From Planctomycetota bacterium (GTDB lineage Bacteria; Planctomycetota; UBA1135): DNA of 24,253 bases. Under the pieces are notes generated by a model. The model had not been told where the DNA came from and did no database searches. It worked only from the letters and a program-made list of their open reading frames with translations. Positions 7,135 through 17,618 of the stretch are shown here, one piece after another; the stretch's first letter is position 1; the number at the start of each line of letters is the position of its first letter. Where the stretch lies: NCBI GenBank assembly GCA_027021325.1, contig JALUUN010000622.1:1-24253 (forward strand). The letters are read 5' to 3'. The position numbers and the translations under genes are program-made.

Positions 7135-7834
7135 GTGACGAGCCCCGGCTCCCCGGATCCGGGCGCTCTGGAGGGCGTCCTCGGCCACCGCTTCCGGCGT
7201 CCGGAGCTTCTGCGGGAGGCCCTGACCCACGCCTCGGCCGAGGAGGCCCACAATGAACGCCTGGAATTCCTGGGCGACGCGGTCCTGAGCCTCGTCGCCG
7301 CAGAGGAGCTCTATGTCCGCTTCCCCAAGGCCCGCGAAGGGCGGCTCACCGACAGCAAGAGCCGCCTGGTCGCCCGCGCCACCCTGGCCCGCGTCGCCCG
7401 GCGCCTGGGCCTGGAGCCCTGGCTCGTCACCGGCGGCAGCCTGGAGATCCGCCGCTCGGTGCCGCGTTCGGTCCTGGGGAACGCGGTGGAAGCCCTCCTG
7501 GGAGCGATCTATCTGGACGCCGGCCTGGAGGCGGCGCGCGAGGCCTTCCGGCGCTGGCTGGCTCCCGAGATCCGGGCCCTGGAGGAATCCCCTTCCCGCA
7601 TCCACGCGAAGCAGCGGCTCCAGGAGCTCTGCCAGAAGCGCTTCGGCGGCCTGCCGCGCTACCGGATCCTCGAGCAGGTGGAGCACCCCGAGACCACGGC
7701 CTTCCAGGCGGCAGTGGAGATCGGGGAGCGAAGCTTCCCGCCCGCCTGGGGCACGACGAAGAAGGAAGCCGAGCGCTGGGCCGCCTGGGAGGCCCTCCTC
7801 GTGCTCGAGGCCGAGACCCCGGAGGAGGGCGAGG

Positions 7835-7860
<26 letters not shown>
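7135..7860 (+). CDS. rnc: ribonuclease III
   Basis: A 241-residue double-stranded-RNA endonuclease that matures rRNA precursors and processes structured mRNAs. The catalytic domain occupies about residues 8-150, with the signature NERLEFLGDAVL (40-51) giving Glu41, Glu44 and Asp48. The second metal-binding motif reads VLGNAVEALLGAIYLD (113-128): Glu119 is kept, but Asn116 replaces the Asp found in E. coli (Asp114). The same Gly-Asn variant is, to my knowledge, common in Bacteroidota RNase III, so loss of activity need not follow. A C-terminal dsRNA-binding domain spans about 158-230, ending with GTTKKEAERWAAWEAL. The GTG start is set by the conserved N-terminus and the promoter-like box just upstream. 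It overlaps mfd by 26 bases. Confidence 0.95.
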
Positions 7861-11098
<3,238 letters not shown>

Positions 11099-11101
11099 AG
11101 C

Positions 11102-12181
11102 ATGCCCCTCCTGCTCCCCGTCCTCCTTTCCCTGGCTGCGGCCCCCCTCCCCCAGGATCCCGCGGCCGCCCCGCCGCCCCCCGGCCGGGAGGTGGTGGAC
11201 GAGCTCTGGGCGATCGTCAACGACCAGGTCCTGACCCGGAACCAGGTCCTGCGCCACGCCATGAACCTGCAGCGGAATCCCAACCGCCAGCTGGGCGTGG
11301 ACGAGGCCATGGAGCTCGCCCTCGCCGACCTTCTCACGGACATGCTCTTCCGCGAGGGCTTCCGCATGAGCGACATCGACGAGTCCTTCCTGGACCGGGT
11401 GGTGGAGGACGAGATGGAGAAGCGGGTCCAGGAGTTCGGGTCGGTCTCCGCCTATGCGCGCTTCCTCCGCGACGAGCTGGACATGACCATGGACCAGCAG
11501 CAGGCCCAGCTGCGGAGGGTCTTCGCCAGTCTCTACTTCCAGTGGGTGGCCCTGGGCTATGTCCCCGCCAGCGGCCGCAACAGTTTCCAGGCCCAGATCT
11601 TCGTCCGGCCCTCGGAGATCGCGCGCTACTACGAGGAGCACCTCGACGAGTTCCGGCGCGAGCATCTGGTCGAGGCCCGGATCCTGCAGCTGGCCGACAC
11701 CCCCGGCGCGCCCGCCCGGGAGCGCCTGGAGGAGATCCGAGGGCGGGTCCTGGCCGGCGAACTGGACTTCACCGAGGCCTGCGGCGATCCCGGGATCGGC
11801 AACCTCTTCCGCCGGGCCACACGCGGCCGCGCGGGGCGGATCCAGCCGGACAAGGATCCCCTGGCCCCGGCCATCCGCGACTTCCTGCGGGAGGCCCGGA
11901 CAGGAGAGCTCTCCGAGCCCCTGGAGCTCGGGAACGGCCGCTGGGCCCTGGTCCTGGCCGAGGAGGTCACCGAGGAGGGCCTCGAGCCCCTGGACGACAC
12001 CCTGCAGCTCCAGATCGCCGCCCGGCTCGCCGCCGAGCAGCGCAACGAGATCATCAGGAAGACCATAAACCAGTTGCGCAGGAGGGTTTATATATGGGGC
12101 CCCCGGGCCCTGGAGGTCCTCGACCGGGCCTACCCGCCGGACCCCGAGCCGGAGACCGGCCCGGCGCCGGCGGCCGGATAG
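11102..12181 (+). CDS. SurA-like periplasmic peptidyl-prolyl isomerase/chaperone
   Basis: A 359-residue exported foldase. The first ~20 residues are a signal peptide. Residues ~30-160 resemble the SurA N-terminal chaperone domain (DELWAIVNDQVLTRNQVLR, then the helices that follow). Residues ~175-200 (VRPSEIARYYEEHLDEF) form the usual linker helix before a parvulin-like rotamase domain (~205-310). The rotamase domain is divergent, and I cannot confirm its active-site residues by eye. A Pro-rich tail ends the protein. Such proteins help outer-membrane proteins fold in the periplasm, which fits a diderm envelope. It starts 3 bases after mfd. A GAGAATCCC sequence inside the end of mfd (11067-11075) resembles other -10-like boxes in this window and could give separate expression. 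Confidence 0.85.
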   Translation: MPLLLPVLLSLAAAPLPQDPAAAPPPPGREVVDELWAIVNDQVLTRNQVLRHAMNLQRNPNRQLGVDEAMELALADLLTDMLFREGFRMSDIDESFLDRVVEDEMEKRVQEFGSVSAYARFLRDELDMTMDQQQAQLRRVFASLYFQWVALGYVPASGRNSFQAQIFVRPSEIARYYEEHLDEFRREHLVEARILQLADTPGAPARERLEEIRGRVLAGELDFTEACGDPGIGNLFRRATRGRAGRIQPDKDPLAPAIRDFLREARTGELSEPLELGNGRWALVLAEEVTEEGLEPLDDTLQLQIAARLAAEQRNEIIRKTINQLRRRVYIWGPRALEVLDRAYPPDPEPETGPAPAAG

Positions 12182-12184
12182 AAT
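12179..12184 (+). promoter_or_regulatory. possible -10 element for the toroid-protein gene
   Basis: TAGAAT overlaps the stop codon of the preceding gene. The 16 bases 12179-12194 are identical to 7120-7135 at rnc. The start codon at 12291 is about 106 bases downstream, so the leader would be long. No -35 consensus is apparent. Confidence 0.4.
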
Positions 12185-12290
12185 CCTCCGCCCGCTTGAA
12201 CCTGGAGCCGCCGGAGCGCGTTGGGCCTCCTGGAACCCCGCACCCGCTGGTCCCGGGGCCTCGACCCGCCCCTCCGCGATCCCTTCCGTC

Positions 12291-13868
12291 ATGTCCGAGA
12301 ACCCCGAACTGCCCGTCTTCGAGACCCACCGCCCGTGGGAGGACCAGCCGACCTTCAACGAGATCCTGGCCGAGTGGATCCAGAAGGCGCCCTATCTTCT
12401 GGCTTCCCTGGTGGTCCACGCCATCCTCGGAGCCCTGATCTCGGGCTACATCTTCCTCACCGCCAAGGAGGTAACCGAGGCCCCGGTCATCGAGATGCAG
12501 GCCGAGGCGCCGATCGAGGAGATCGAGGAGGAGGAACCGGAGCCCGAGGAGGAGATCATCGAAGAGCCCATCGAGGAGCCGGTCCTTCAGGAGGCGGAGC
12601 TCGAGGAGGCCGTCGAAGAGGAGACCCTGGAGGAGACCGGGGATCCCGACTTCATGAGCGATGCTCCCTTCGACAGCGAGGCCTGGAACAACGACGTGGG
12701 TCTGGGCGGTGGCGCGGGCGGCAAGTACGGGCGGCGCGGGGGCCGGGGCGGCGGCCGGCGCGGGAAGGGCTCACCCACCGAGAAGGCCGTCCAGGACGCC
12801 CTCAAGTGGCTCGCCGACCACCAGACCCCGGACGAGGGCTTCTGGGACTGCGACGACTTCTGGCTCTACGACCCGCTCCCGGACCAGCCCCAGTGCGACG
12901 GCGAGGGCAACGCCGTCAACGATGTCGGCGTCACGGGTCTGGCCCTGCTCGCCTTCCTCGGCAACGGCAACACCATGAGCAGCGGCCCCTACCAGGAGCA
13001 TGTCCGCAAGGGCATCAACTGGCTGCGGGATGTCCAGCTCGACAACGGCCTGTTCGGTGACGAGGTCGGCAACCCGACGCTCTACAACCACTCCATCGCC
13101 ACCATGGCCATGGGCGAGGCCTTCTACTTTGCCAACTCGCTGCTCCTGCGCCGGAACATGCAGAAGGCGGTGGAGGTCATCGTCCGCGCCCGCAATCCCT
13201 ACGGCGCCTGGCGCTACAAGCTGGAGCCGGACGGATCTTCGGACTCCTCGATCACCGGCTGGATGGTCTTCGCCCTGAAGACCGCCGAGGACGGCGGGAT
13301 CCCGGTGTCCAAGGACAACTACGAGGGCGCCGAGCAGTGGTTCGCCCAGATGACCGACCCGGCCACCGGGCGGACCGGTTACGCCTTCGGCGACGGCGGT
13401 GGGCCGGGATCGCGGCCCTCGCGGCGCCTGGGCTACGCCGACCGCTACCCGCCGGAGAAGTCCGAGGCCCTGACCGCCGTGGCCCTCCTGAGCCGGATCT
13501 TCATGACCGACACCTCGAAGATCCGCTCCTGGAAGGACCATCCCCAGTACGAGGAGCTGAAGAAGCAGGCCGACCTGTGCGTGAAGACCCTGCCGGAGTG
13601 GGATGCCGAGGGCGGCGCCTGCGACATGTACTACTGGTACTACGGCACCTTCGCCCTCTACCAGTGGGGGGATCCGCACTGGAGCAAGTGGAAGAAGGCC
13701 ATCGAGGCGGCGCTGCTTCCGAGCCAGCGCCAGGACGGCAACTTCAAGGGCTCCTGGGATCCGGTCGGCCCGTGGGGTGAGGACGGCGGCCGCGTGTACA
13801 GCACTGCGATCTGCGCCATCATCCTGGAGGTCTACTACCGCTACAACCGGCTCCTCGGCGCCCGCTGA
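12291..13868 (+). CDS. TonB-type-anchored protein with prenyltransferase/squalene-oxidase-like toroid domain
   Basis: A 525-residue protein in four parts. Residues 1-34 are a cytoplasmic N-terminus. Residues 35-57 are a transmembrane helix containing Ser39-Leu-Val-Val-His43, the Ser-x3-His pattern of TonB/TolA helices that contact ExbB/ExbD. Residues 60-125 are a strongly acidic, Glu-rich linker, followed by a Gly/Arg-rich basic segment (about 136-162). Residues ~163-525 form an alpha/alpha-barrel with QW-like repeats (ALKWLADHQTPDEGFW, INWLRDVQLDNGLF, ALKTAEDGG, KKAIEAALLPSQRQDGNF), as in squalene cyclases and prenyltransferases. Related toroid proteins of unknown function are common in Planctomycetota. 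The sequence supports anchoring and the toroid fold. An enzymatic role is not supported, and I propose instead a proton-motive-force-coupled envelope protein. No Shine-Dalgarno sequence is visible. Confidence 0.85.
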   Translation: MSENPELPVFETHRPWEDQPTFNEILAEWIQKAPYLLASLVVHAILGALISGYIFLTAKEVTEAPVIEMQAEAPIEEIEEEEPEPEEEIIEEPIEEPVLQEAELEEAVEEETLEETGDPDFMSDAPFDSEAWNNDVGLGGGAGGKYGRRGGRGGGRRGKGSPTEKAVQDALKWLADHQTPDEGFWDCDDFWLYDPLPDQPQCDGEGNAVNDVGVTGLALLAFLGNGNTMSSGPYQEHVRKGINWLRDVQLDNGLFGDEVGNPTLYNHSIATMAMGEAFYFANSLLLRRNMQKAVEVIVRARNPYGAWRYKLEPDGSSDSSITGWMVFALKTAEDGGIPVSKDNYEGAEQWFAQMTDPATGRTGYAFGDGGGPGSRPSRRLGYADRYPPEKSEALTAVALLSRIFMTDTSKIRSWKDHPQYEELKKQADLCVKTLPEWDAEGGACDMYYWYYGTFALYQWGDPHWSKWKKAIEAALLPSQRQDGNFKGSWDPVGPWGEDGGRVYSTAICAIILEVYYRYNRLLGAR

Positions 13869-13888
13869 GCCCGGCGCCCGGAAGAGGC

Positions 13889-13928
13889 CGCGGCGGCCGC
13901 CCCGGACGAAGCCGGGGCGGCCGCCGCG
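13889..13928. terminator. 17-bp perfect hairpin between convergent genes
   Basis: Arms 13889-13905 and 13912-13928 pair perfectly over 17 bases of almost pure G/C around the loop ACGAAG. It lies 20 bases after the toroid-protein stop and 27 bases after the end of the minus-strand gene at 13956. It can therefore serve both genes. No T-run follows on either strand, so it is either a U-independent terminator or a 3'-end stabiliser. Confidence 0.65.
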
Positions 13929-13955
13929 CTGTCCAATCGGAGGGAGGCGGACGCC

Positions 13956-15815
13956 TCAGCGGCCGCCACCTCCGCGGCGCTGGCCGGGAGGCCCGCCGCG
14001 CGGGTGGTCGCTGCGCCCTTCCTGCCCTGGCGGGCCGCCCAGGGGATGGCCCTCGCGGCCGCGCCCGCGGCCGCTCTCCCCGGCGCCGGGGCGGTCAGCC
14101 CGCAGGCAGCCGGCGTCACCCTGGCGGAAGTTGCTGTTGATGACGCCGAGGGCCTCGACCAGGTCGTTCAGGCTGAGATCGGGGGTTCCGTCCCGGTCGG
14201 CGTCCAGGAAGTCGCGGCCGTTCTCCGGCGCACCGGCCACGGCGCCGAGACGTCCCGACAAGGCGGCGTCGGCGGCGCGGACGACCTCGGCTACGGAGCG
14301 GCCGATCAGGTCCTCGTCCACGCAGTCCACGAAACGGAGTTCTCCGAAGGCGTTCGGGTTCACGCCGAAGCGCTGGTGCCGGACACGGTTGTACATGAGA
14401 TTGAGCTTGGCCGCAGCCAGCTGGCCGGCGAGGACGTTCCCTTCCCTCGGATTCAGGGCGTCCGCCGTCAGGGTCCTGGCCGGCGCTTCGGCCGGCAGGA
14501 AGGCGGCCAGGTCCGCGGGCGTCTGGAGGACGATGGCAAACTCCCCGTCCCGGTCGATGCCGTGCCGGTCTCCGAGGATCAGGCCCTCGGGGAAGGTCTC
14601 CCGGAAGAAGCGGTCGCGGATGCCGCCGCCGGCCTCGTCGCTCCGGTCCCGGCCCCAGTCGCGCATGCTGAAGCTCACGAAGCGCGCCTCGCCGCCGGGG
14701 ATCCGGTCCTTGCCGGCGGCAGGCCGGCGGTCGCGACCCGGAAAGCGCGGACGACCGGCCCGGTCGCCCGGAAGCGCCTCGCCGCCTTCCGGAGCGCCGG
14801 CATCCTCGACCACGGGAGGCAGGCTCTCGGGGGAGGGGATCGGCAACTCCCCGGCCTCCTCTTCAGCCTCCGGCTCAGGAACCTCCGGAAGGCTCTCCTG
14901 TTCCATGCCTTCCTCGATCTGCTCCTCGATCTCCTCGAGTTCCCGGTCGAGTTCCTCCTCGTCCATCTCCTCGAGCTCCTCCAGCTCCTCCTCGGAAGGC
15001 TGGCCTTCCTCGAGGATCTCCTCGATGGGATCGCCGGCGGCGGGTGCCTCGGCATCCTCAGCGGCGGGCGCGACTTCCTCAGCGGTCTCCACATCTCCGG
15101 TCTCCTCCTCGGGGAGGGGCTCCTCGACGGGCGGCGCCTTCGGGCTCAAGGCCCGGCCGGGTCGGCGTCCGGGCAGGAAGCTTGTGTTCACGGCCTGCAG
15201 GGCCTTCACCAGGTCGTCGAGGCTGACATCGGGAGCGCCGTCTCCGTCTACGTCGAAGAGGCGCTCGCCGGCGCGCTCGGGCCCGACGACGCCGAACTCG
15301 CCCGAGATCACGCGGTCGCAGTAGTTCAGGACCTGACGCACGCTGCGGCCCACCAGGGCCGGCGCGACGTCGCGGCGAAAGTAGTGGGCGGCCAGCTTCG
15401 CCCCCGAGCGGGCGCGGACGAACTGGGACATGAGGCCGGCGTCGTTGAAGGCCACATTCAGGCGTGCGGCCACGAGCTGGCCGCCGAAGCGGCCACTGGC
15501 GCGGAAGCCCTCTTGACCGCCCCGGGGCAGGGTCGAGGGCTCGCCATTGCTCGGCAGCAGGCGCTCGATGTCCGCCACCTGCCGGAAGACGTAGCGGTAG
15601 CGGCCTTCGCCGCGCTGTCCGACCTCCAGGCCCTCGGGAAAGACCTGGTGGAAGGTGAGGTCGCGCAGGCAGGCGAGACGGTTGGCCGCCGTGCAGGGCT
15701 GGCCCCAGTCACCCTGGCGGAAGGTCGCGAAGCGCGGGGACTCCTGGGCCGGCAGCGCCGCGGGCGCTGACATCAGCAGCAGGAAAGCAAGAAGGGAAGG
15801 GGATCGGTTTCGCAT
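13956..15815 (-). CDS. exported protein with two copies of a calcium-loop domain joined by an acidic linker
   Basis: A 619-residue protein with a signal peptide (residues 1-23, ending ALPAQ). Domain A (about 28-214) and domain B (about 378-565) are homologous. They share F-x-x-F-x-x-x-DWG, then V/TFPEGL, a Leu-rich LLP/FLP turn, GGQLVAARLNV versus AGQLAAAKLNL, LVGRSV versus LIGRSV, and a DxDxDGxPD loop (Asp188/190/192/196 and Asp538/540/542/546) followed by SLxDLV. That loop looks like EF-hand, dockerin or thrombospondin-3 type calcium binding. A ~160-residue linker between the domains is very Glu-rich. The last ~50 residues are Gly/Arg/Pro-rich with GGPPGQ repeats. I recall similar DWG/GGWG-type domains in secreted proteins of environmental bacteria but know no name. 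A surface or extracellular structural role is likely. Confidence 0.8.
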   Translation of the reverse strand: MRNRSPSLLAFLLLMSAPAALPAQESPRFATFRQGDWGQPCTAANRLACLRDLTFHQVFPEGLEVGQRGEGRYRYVFRQVADIERLLPSNGEPSTLPRGGQEGFRASGRFGGQLVAARLNVAFNDAGLMSQFVRARSGAKLAAHYFRRDVAPALVGRSVRQVLNYCDRVISGEFGVVGPERAGERLFDVDGDGAPDVSLDDLVKALQAVNTSFLPGRRPGRALSPKAPPVEEPLPEEETGDVETAEEVAPAAEDAEAPAAGDPIEEILEEGQPSEEELEELEEMDEEELDRELEEIEEQIEEGMEQESLPEVPEPEAEEEAGELPIPSPESLPPVVEDAGAPEGGEALPGDRAGRPRFPGRDRRPAAGKDRIPGGEARFVSFSMRDWGRDRSDEAGGGIRDRFFRETFPEGLILGDRHGIDRDGEFAIVLQTPADLAAFLPAEAPARTLTADALNPREGNVLAGQLAAAKLNLMYNRVRHQRFGVNPNAFGELRFVDCVDEDLIGRSVAEVVRAADAALSGRLGAVAGAPENGRDFLDADRDGTPDLSLNDLVEALGVINSNFRQGDAGCLRADRPGAGESGRGRGREGHPLGGPPGQEGRSDHPRGGPPGQRRGGGGR

Positions 15816-15913
15816 GGGGTGGCCTCTTCGGAGGGTCCGGAGGGGATTGTGCCCGGGGAACGGCGGGCGGGGAGGAGAATCCTCCGCAGCCGCCGGTGGA
15901 TTCCGCCGCCAGG

Positions 15914-15955
15914 AGAGAAAAAAGGAACCGGACGGCCCCGCAGGGAGCCGTCCGG
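15914..15955 (-). terminator. intrinsic terminator of rpsT
   Basis: On the minus strand, 34 bases after the rpsT stop, CCGGACGGC and GCCGTCCGG (15955-15947 and 15936-15928) form a perfect 9-bp stem. A 3-bp inner extension is possible, and TTCCTTTTTTCTC follows. The stem plus T-run is the classical Rho-independent design, and it is the clearest terminator in the window. Confidence 0.9.
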
Positions 15956-15989
15956 CAGTCCGGGCGGGTGGCCCGGCAGGAAGGAGCGC

Positions 15990-16262
15990 TCAGGAGCCAG
16001 CCTTCAGGGAGGCCACCGCCCGCGCCAGCTGGGACTTGCGCCGCGCCGCGGTATTGGCGTGGATCTGGTTCCACTTGGCGTTCTTGTCGATCATCTTGTA
16101 GGCCTGGGGCAGGAGGGCCTCGGCGGTGGCCGCATCGCCTTCGGCGACGGCCTTCAGGACCTTCTTGACCGCGGTCCGCATCATGGACTTGCGGGCGCGA
16201 TTGTGCTGTCGCCGGACGAGGCTCTTCTTGAGCGCGCGGCGGGCCGATTTCGTGTTGGGCAT
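15990..16262 (-). CDS. rpsT: 30S ribosomal protein S20
   Basis: A 90-residue basic protein that binds 16S rRNA in the small subunit. The N-terminus MPNTKSARRALKKS is the S20 signature, and the all-helical Lys/Arg/Ala-rich pattern continues to KSQLARAVASL. Length matches the family (about 85-90). The ATG at 16262 is fixed by the conserved start. It is transcribed alone: a promoter-like TAGAAT with a TTGCCG -35 lies upstream, and a strong intrinsic terminator follows. The TPR gene upstream on the same strand ends 75 bases before it. Confidence 0.97.
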   Translation of the reverse strand: MPNTKSARRALKKSLVRRQHNRARKSMMRTAVKKVLKAVAEGDAATAEALLPQAYKMIDKNAKWNQIHANTAARRKSQLARAVASLKAGS

Positions 16263-16304
16263 GGGATGCGTTCCCGGGGGTTGGGCACCGGTTCGGAGCC
16301 CGGC

Positions 16305-16332
16305 ATTCTAGCCGCCCTCCACAGGCCGGCAA
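16305..16332 (-). promoter_or_regulatory. probable rpsT promoter
   Basis: The minus strand carries TTGCCG (16332-16327, four of six matches to TTGACA), a 16-base spacer and TAGAAT (16310-16305, five of six matches). Transcription would start near 16298, about 36 bases before the ATG at 16262. This is the best two-box promoter in the window and supports TAGAAT as a true -10 element here. Confidence 0.6.
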
Positions 16333-16337
16333 GGGGC

Positions 16338-17015
16338 TCAGGAAGGGTCCTCCTCCGGCTCCCCGGCCTCCTCCCCGTTCCCGTCTCCCGCCTCCGGCGC
16401 CGCCTCCAGGCCCCGGGCGGCCCGCAGGAAGGCCTCCTGGTCCAGGGCCACGTCCATGGCGCTCCCGGCCTCGTCATAGCGCTTGGTCCGGAGCGCCCGC
16501 TCGGCGGCCAGGTTCTTGCGCGCACGGATGGCCTCCGTATCCCGGGGATTGGCCTCCAGGGCCTTGCCGTAGTACTCGATGGCCTCCTCGACCTGGCCGA
16601 GCTCGGCGGCCAGGGCACCGGCGCGGCGCGCGGCCTCGCCGTCCTGGTCGGCAAGAGCGCCCAGGACCCCGAGGGCCGCCTCGGTGTGGCCGGCGCGCTC
16701 CAGGGCCTCGGCCCAGAGGATGCCCTGGGCAGCGCTGCCGGGATCCTTCAGGAAGGCTCGGCGCCGGGCCCGGGCCTCCCCCTCGGCGTTCCGGGTCAGG
16801 CGGCTCAGCCGGGCGGCAAGACCGCCGGCCCCGGCCCCGAGCCGGCCCAGCAGGCCCTTCCCGCCGAGAGCGAGGCAGGCGCGGGCGAAGAGGCCGGCGG
16901 CCCGGGCCTCCCCCGGCGCGAAGTCCAGGACCTGATCGCAGAGCTCCAGGGCGAAATCCGGCTGGCCGCGCTGAAGGGCGTCTTCGGCCCGGTCGAGGTG
17001 CTTCTTGAGGTCCAT
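16338..17015 (-). CDS. tetratricopeptide-repeat protein
   Basis: A 225-residue cytoplasmic protein without signal peptide or membrane segment. TPR-like helix pairs are visible near the N-terminus (ALQRGQPDFALELCDQVLDFAPGE), in the middle (ALERAGHTEAALGVLGALAD) and towards the C-terminus (LGQVEEAIEYYGKALEANP, then the helix with AIRARKNLAAE). The third is the clearest, matching the Gly8, Ala20, Pro32 pattern. A Gly/Leu-rich insert lies at about 50-70, and the C-terminal ~20 residues are acidic. TPR proteins act as protein-binding scaffolds, and nothing points to a partner. It is divergent from def across a 68-base gap that contains a symmetrical -10-like sequence. Confidence 0.8.
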   Translation of the reverse strand: MDLKKHLDRAEDALQRGQPDFALELCDQVLDFAPGEARAAGLFARACLALGGKGLLGRLGAGAGGLAARLSRLTRNAEGEARARRRAFLKDPGSAAQGILWAEALERAGHTEAALGVLGALADQDGEAARRAGALAAELGQVEEAIEYYGKALEANPRDTEAIRARKNLAAERALRTKRYDEAGSAMDVALDQEAFLRAARGLEAAPEAGDGNGEEAGEPEEDPS

Positions 17016-17041
17016 GCGAAACGGGGGCGGGAGGCCCCGGG

Positions 17042-17048
17042 TATTCTA
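17042..17048. promoter_or_regulatory. overlapping -10-like boxes for the divergent TPR and def genes
   Basis: The sequence GTATTCTAG contains TATTCT on the plus strand (17042-17047, towards def) and TAGAAT on the minus strand (17048-17043, towards the TPR gene). Starts lie 36 bases (def) and 27 bases (TPR) away. Bidirectional promoters with shared symmetrical -10 regions are known in bacteria. No good -35 is seen on either side. Confidence 0.4.
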
Positions 17049-17083
17049 GGGGGTTCCCGGCATCGCCCCGCCCGCCCGGCACC

Positions 17084-17608
17084 ATGGAGATCGTCCGCTA
17101 CCCCGACCCCTGCCTGCGGCGCAGGAACGCCCCGGTGGAGCGCTTCGACACCGAGCTCGAGGCCCTGGCCCGGGAGATGTTCCAGGCCATGTACCGGACC
17201 GGAGGCGTCGGTCTGGCAGCCCCCCAGGTCGGCGTGAACCGGCGGCTCCTCGTCTACAACCCCACCGGCAAGGCCGAGGAGAGTGCTGAAGAACGGGTCC
17301 TCTGCAACCCCCGGATCGCCTGGAAGGCCCGCGAAAAGGAGTCCGGCGAGGAGGGCTGCCTCAGCTTCCCCGGGATCTACGCCCAGGTCCTGCGGCCGGT
17401 CGGGGTCCGCGTCGAGGCCCTGGACCTGAGCGGCGAGCCCCTGGCGCTGGAGCTGAGCGGCTGGGAGGCCCGGGTCTTCCTCCACGAGTACGACCATCTG
17501 GACGGCATCCTCTTCATCGACCGCATGAGCCCGGCCGACCGCCTGGCGGTGAAGCCGAGACTGGAGGAGCTCGAAGCGGCCTGGAAGGAGGCCCGGACCG
17601 GATCCTGA
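17084..17608 (+). CDS. def: peptide deformylase
   Basis: A 174-residue metalloenzyme that removes the formyl group from the N-terminal Met of new proteins. All three family motifs are intact: motif I GVGLAAPQVG (41-50), motif II EGCLSFPG with metal ligand Cys91, and motif III HEYDHLDG with ligands His133 and His137 and catalytic Glu134. Length is normal. The ATG at 17084 begins the usual N-terminus (EIVRYPDPCLR). It is followed 10 bases later by ribF, so the two are probably co-transcribed. More often def is paired with fmt, which is not in the window. Confidence 0.97.
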   Translation: MEIVRYPDPCLRRRNAPVERFDTELEALAREMFQAMYRTGGVGLAAPQVGVNRRLLVYNPTGKAEESAEERVLCNPRIAWKAREKESGEEGCLSFPGIYAQVLRPVGVRVEALDLSGEPLALELSGWEARVFLHEYDHLDGILFIDRMSPADRLAVKPRLEELEAAWKEARTGS

Positions 17609-17618
17609 GGGCGGCGGC

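Noticed and set aside
12838..12863. DCDD motif in the toroid protein, resembling the DXDD catalytic motif of class II terpene cyclases
   Set aside because: It lies directly after the first QW-like repeat at the start of the domain, not in the position of the squalene-hopene cyclase active site. The motif alone does not support cyclase activity.
15871..15885. Inverted repeat GGAGGA-GAA-TCCTCC upstream of the two-domain protein gene as a possible operator
   Set aside because: Only 6 bp per arm in a GC/purine-rich setting, with no second copy near another promoter. Chance is likely.
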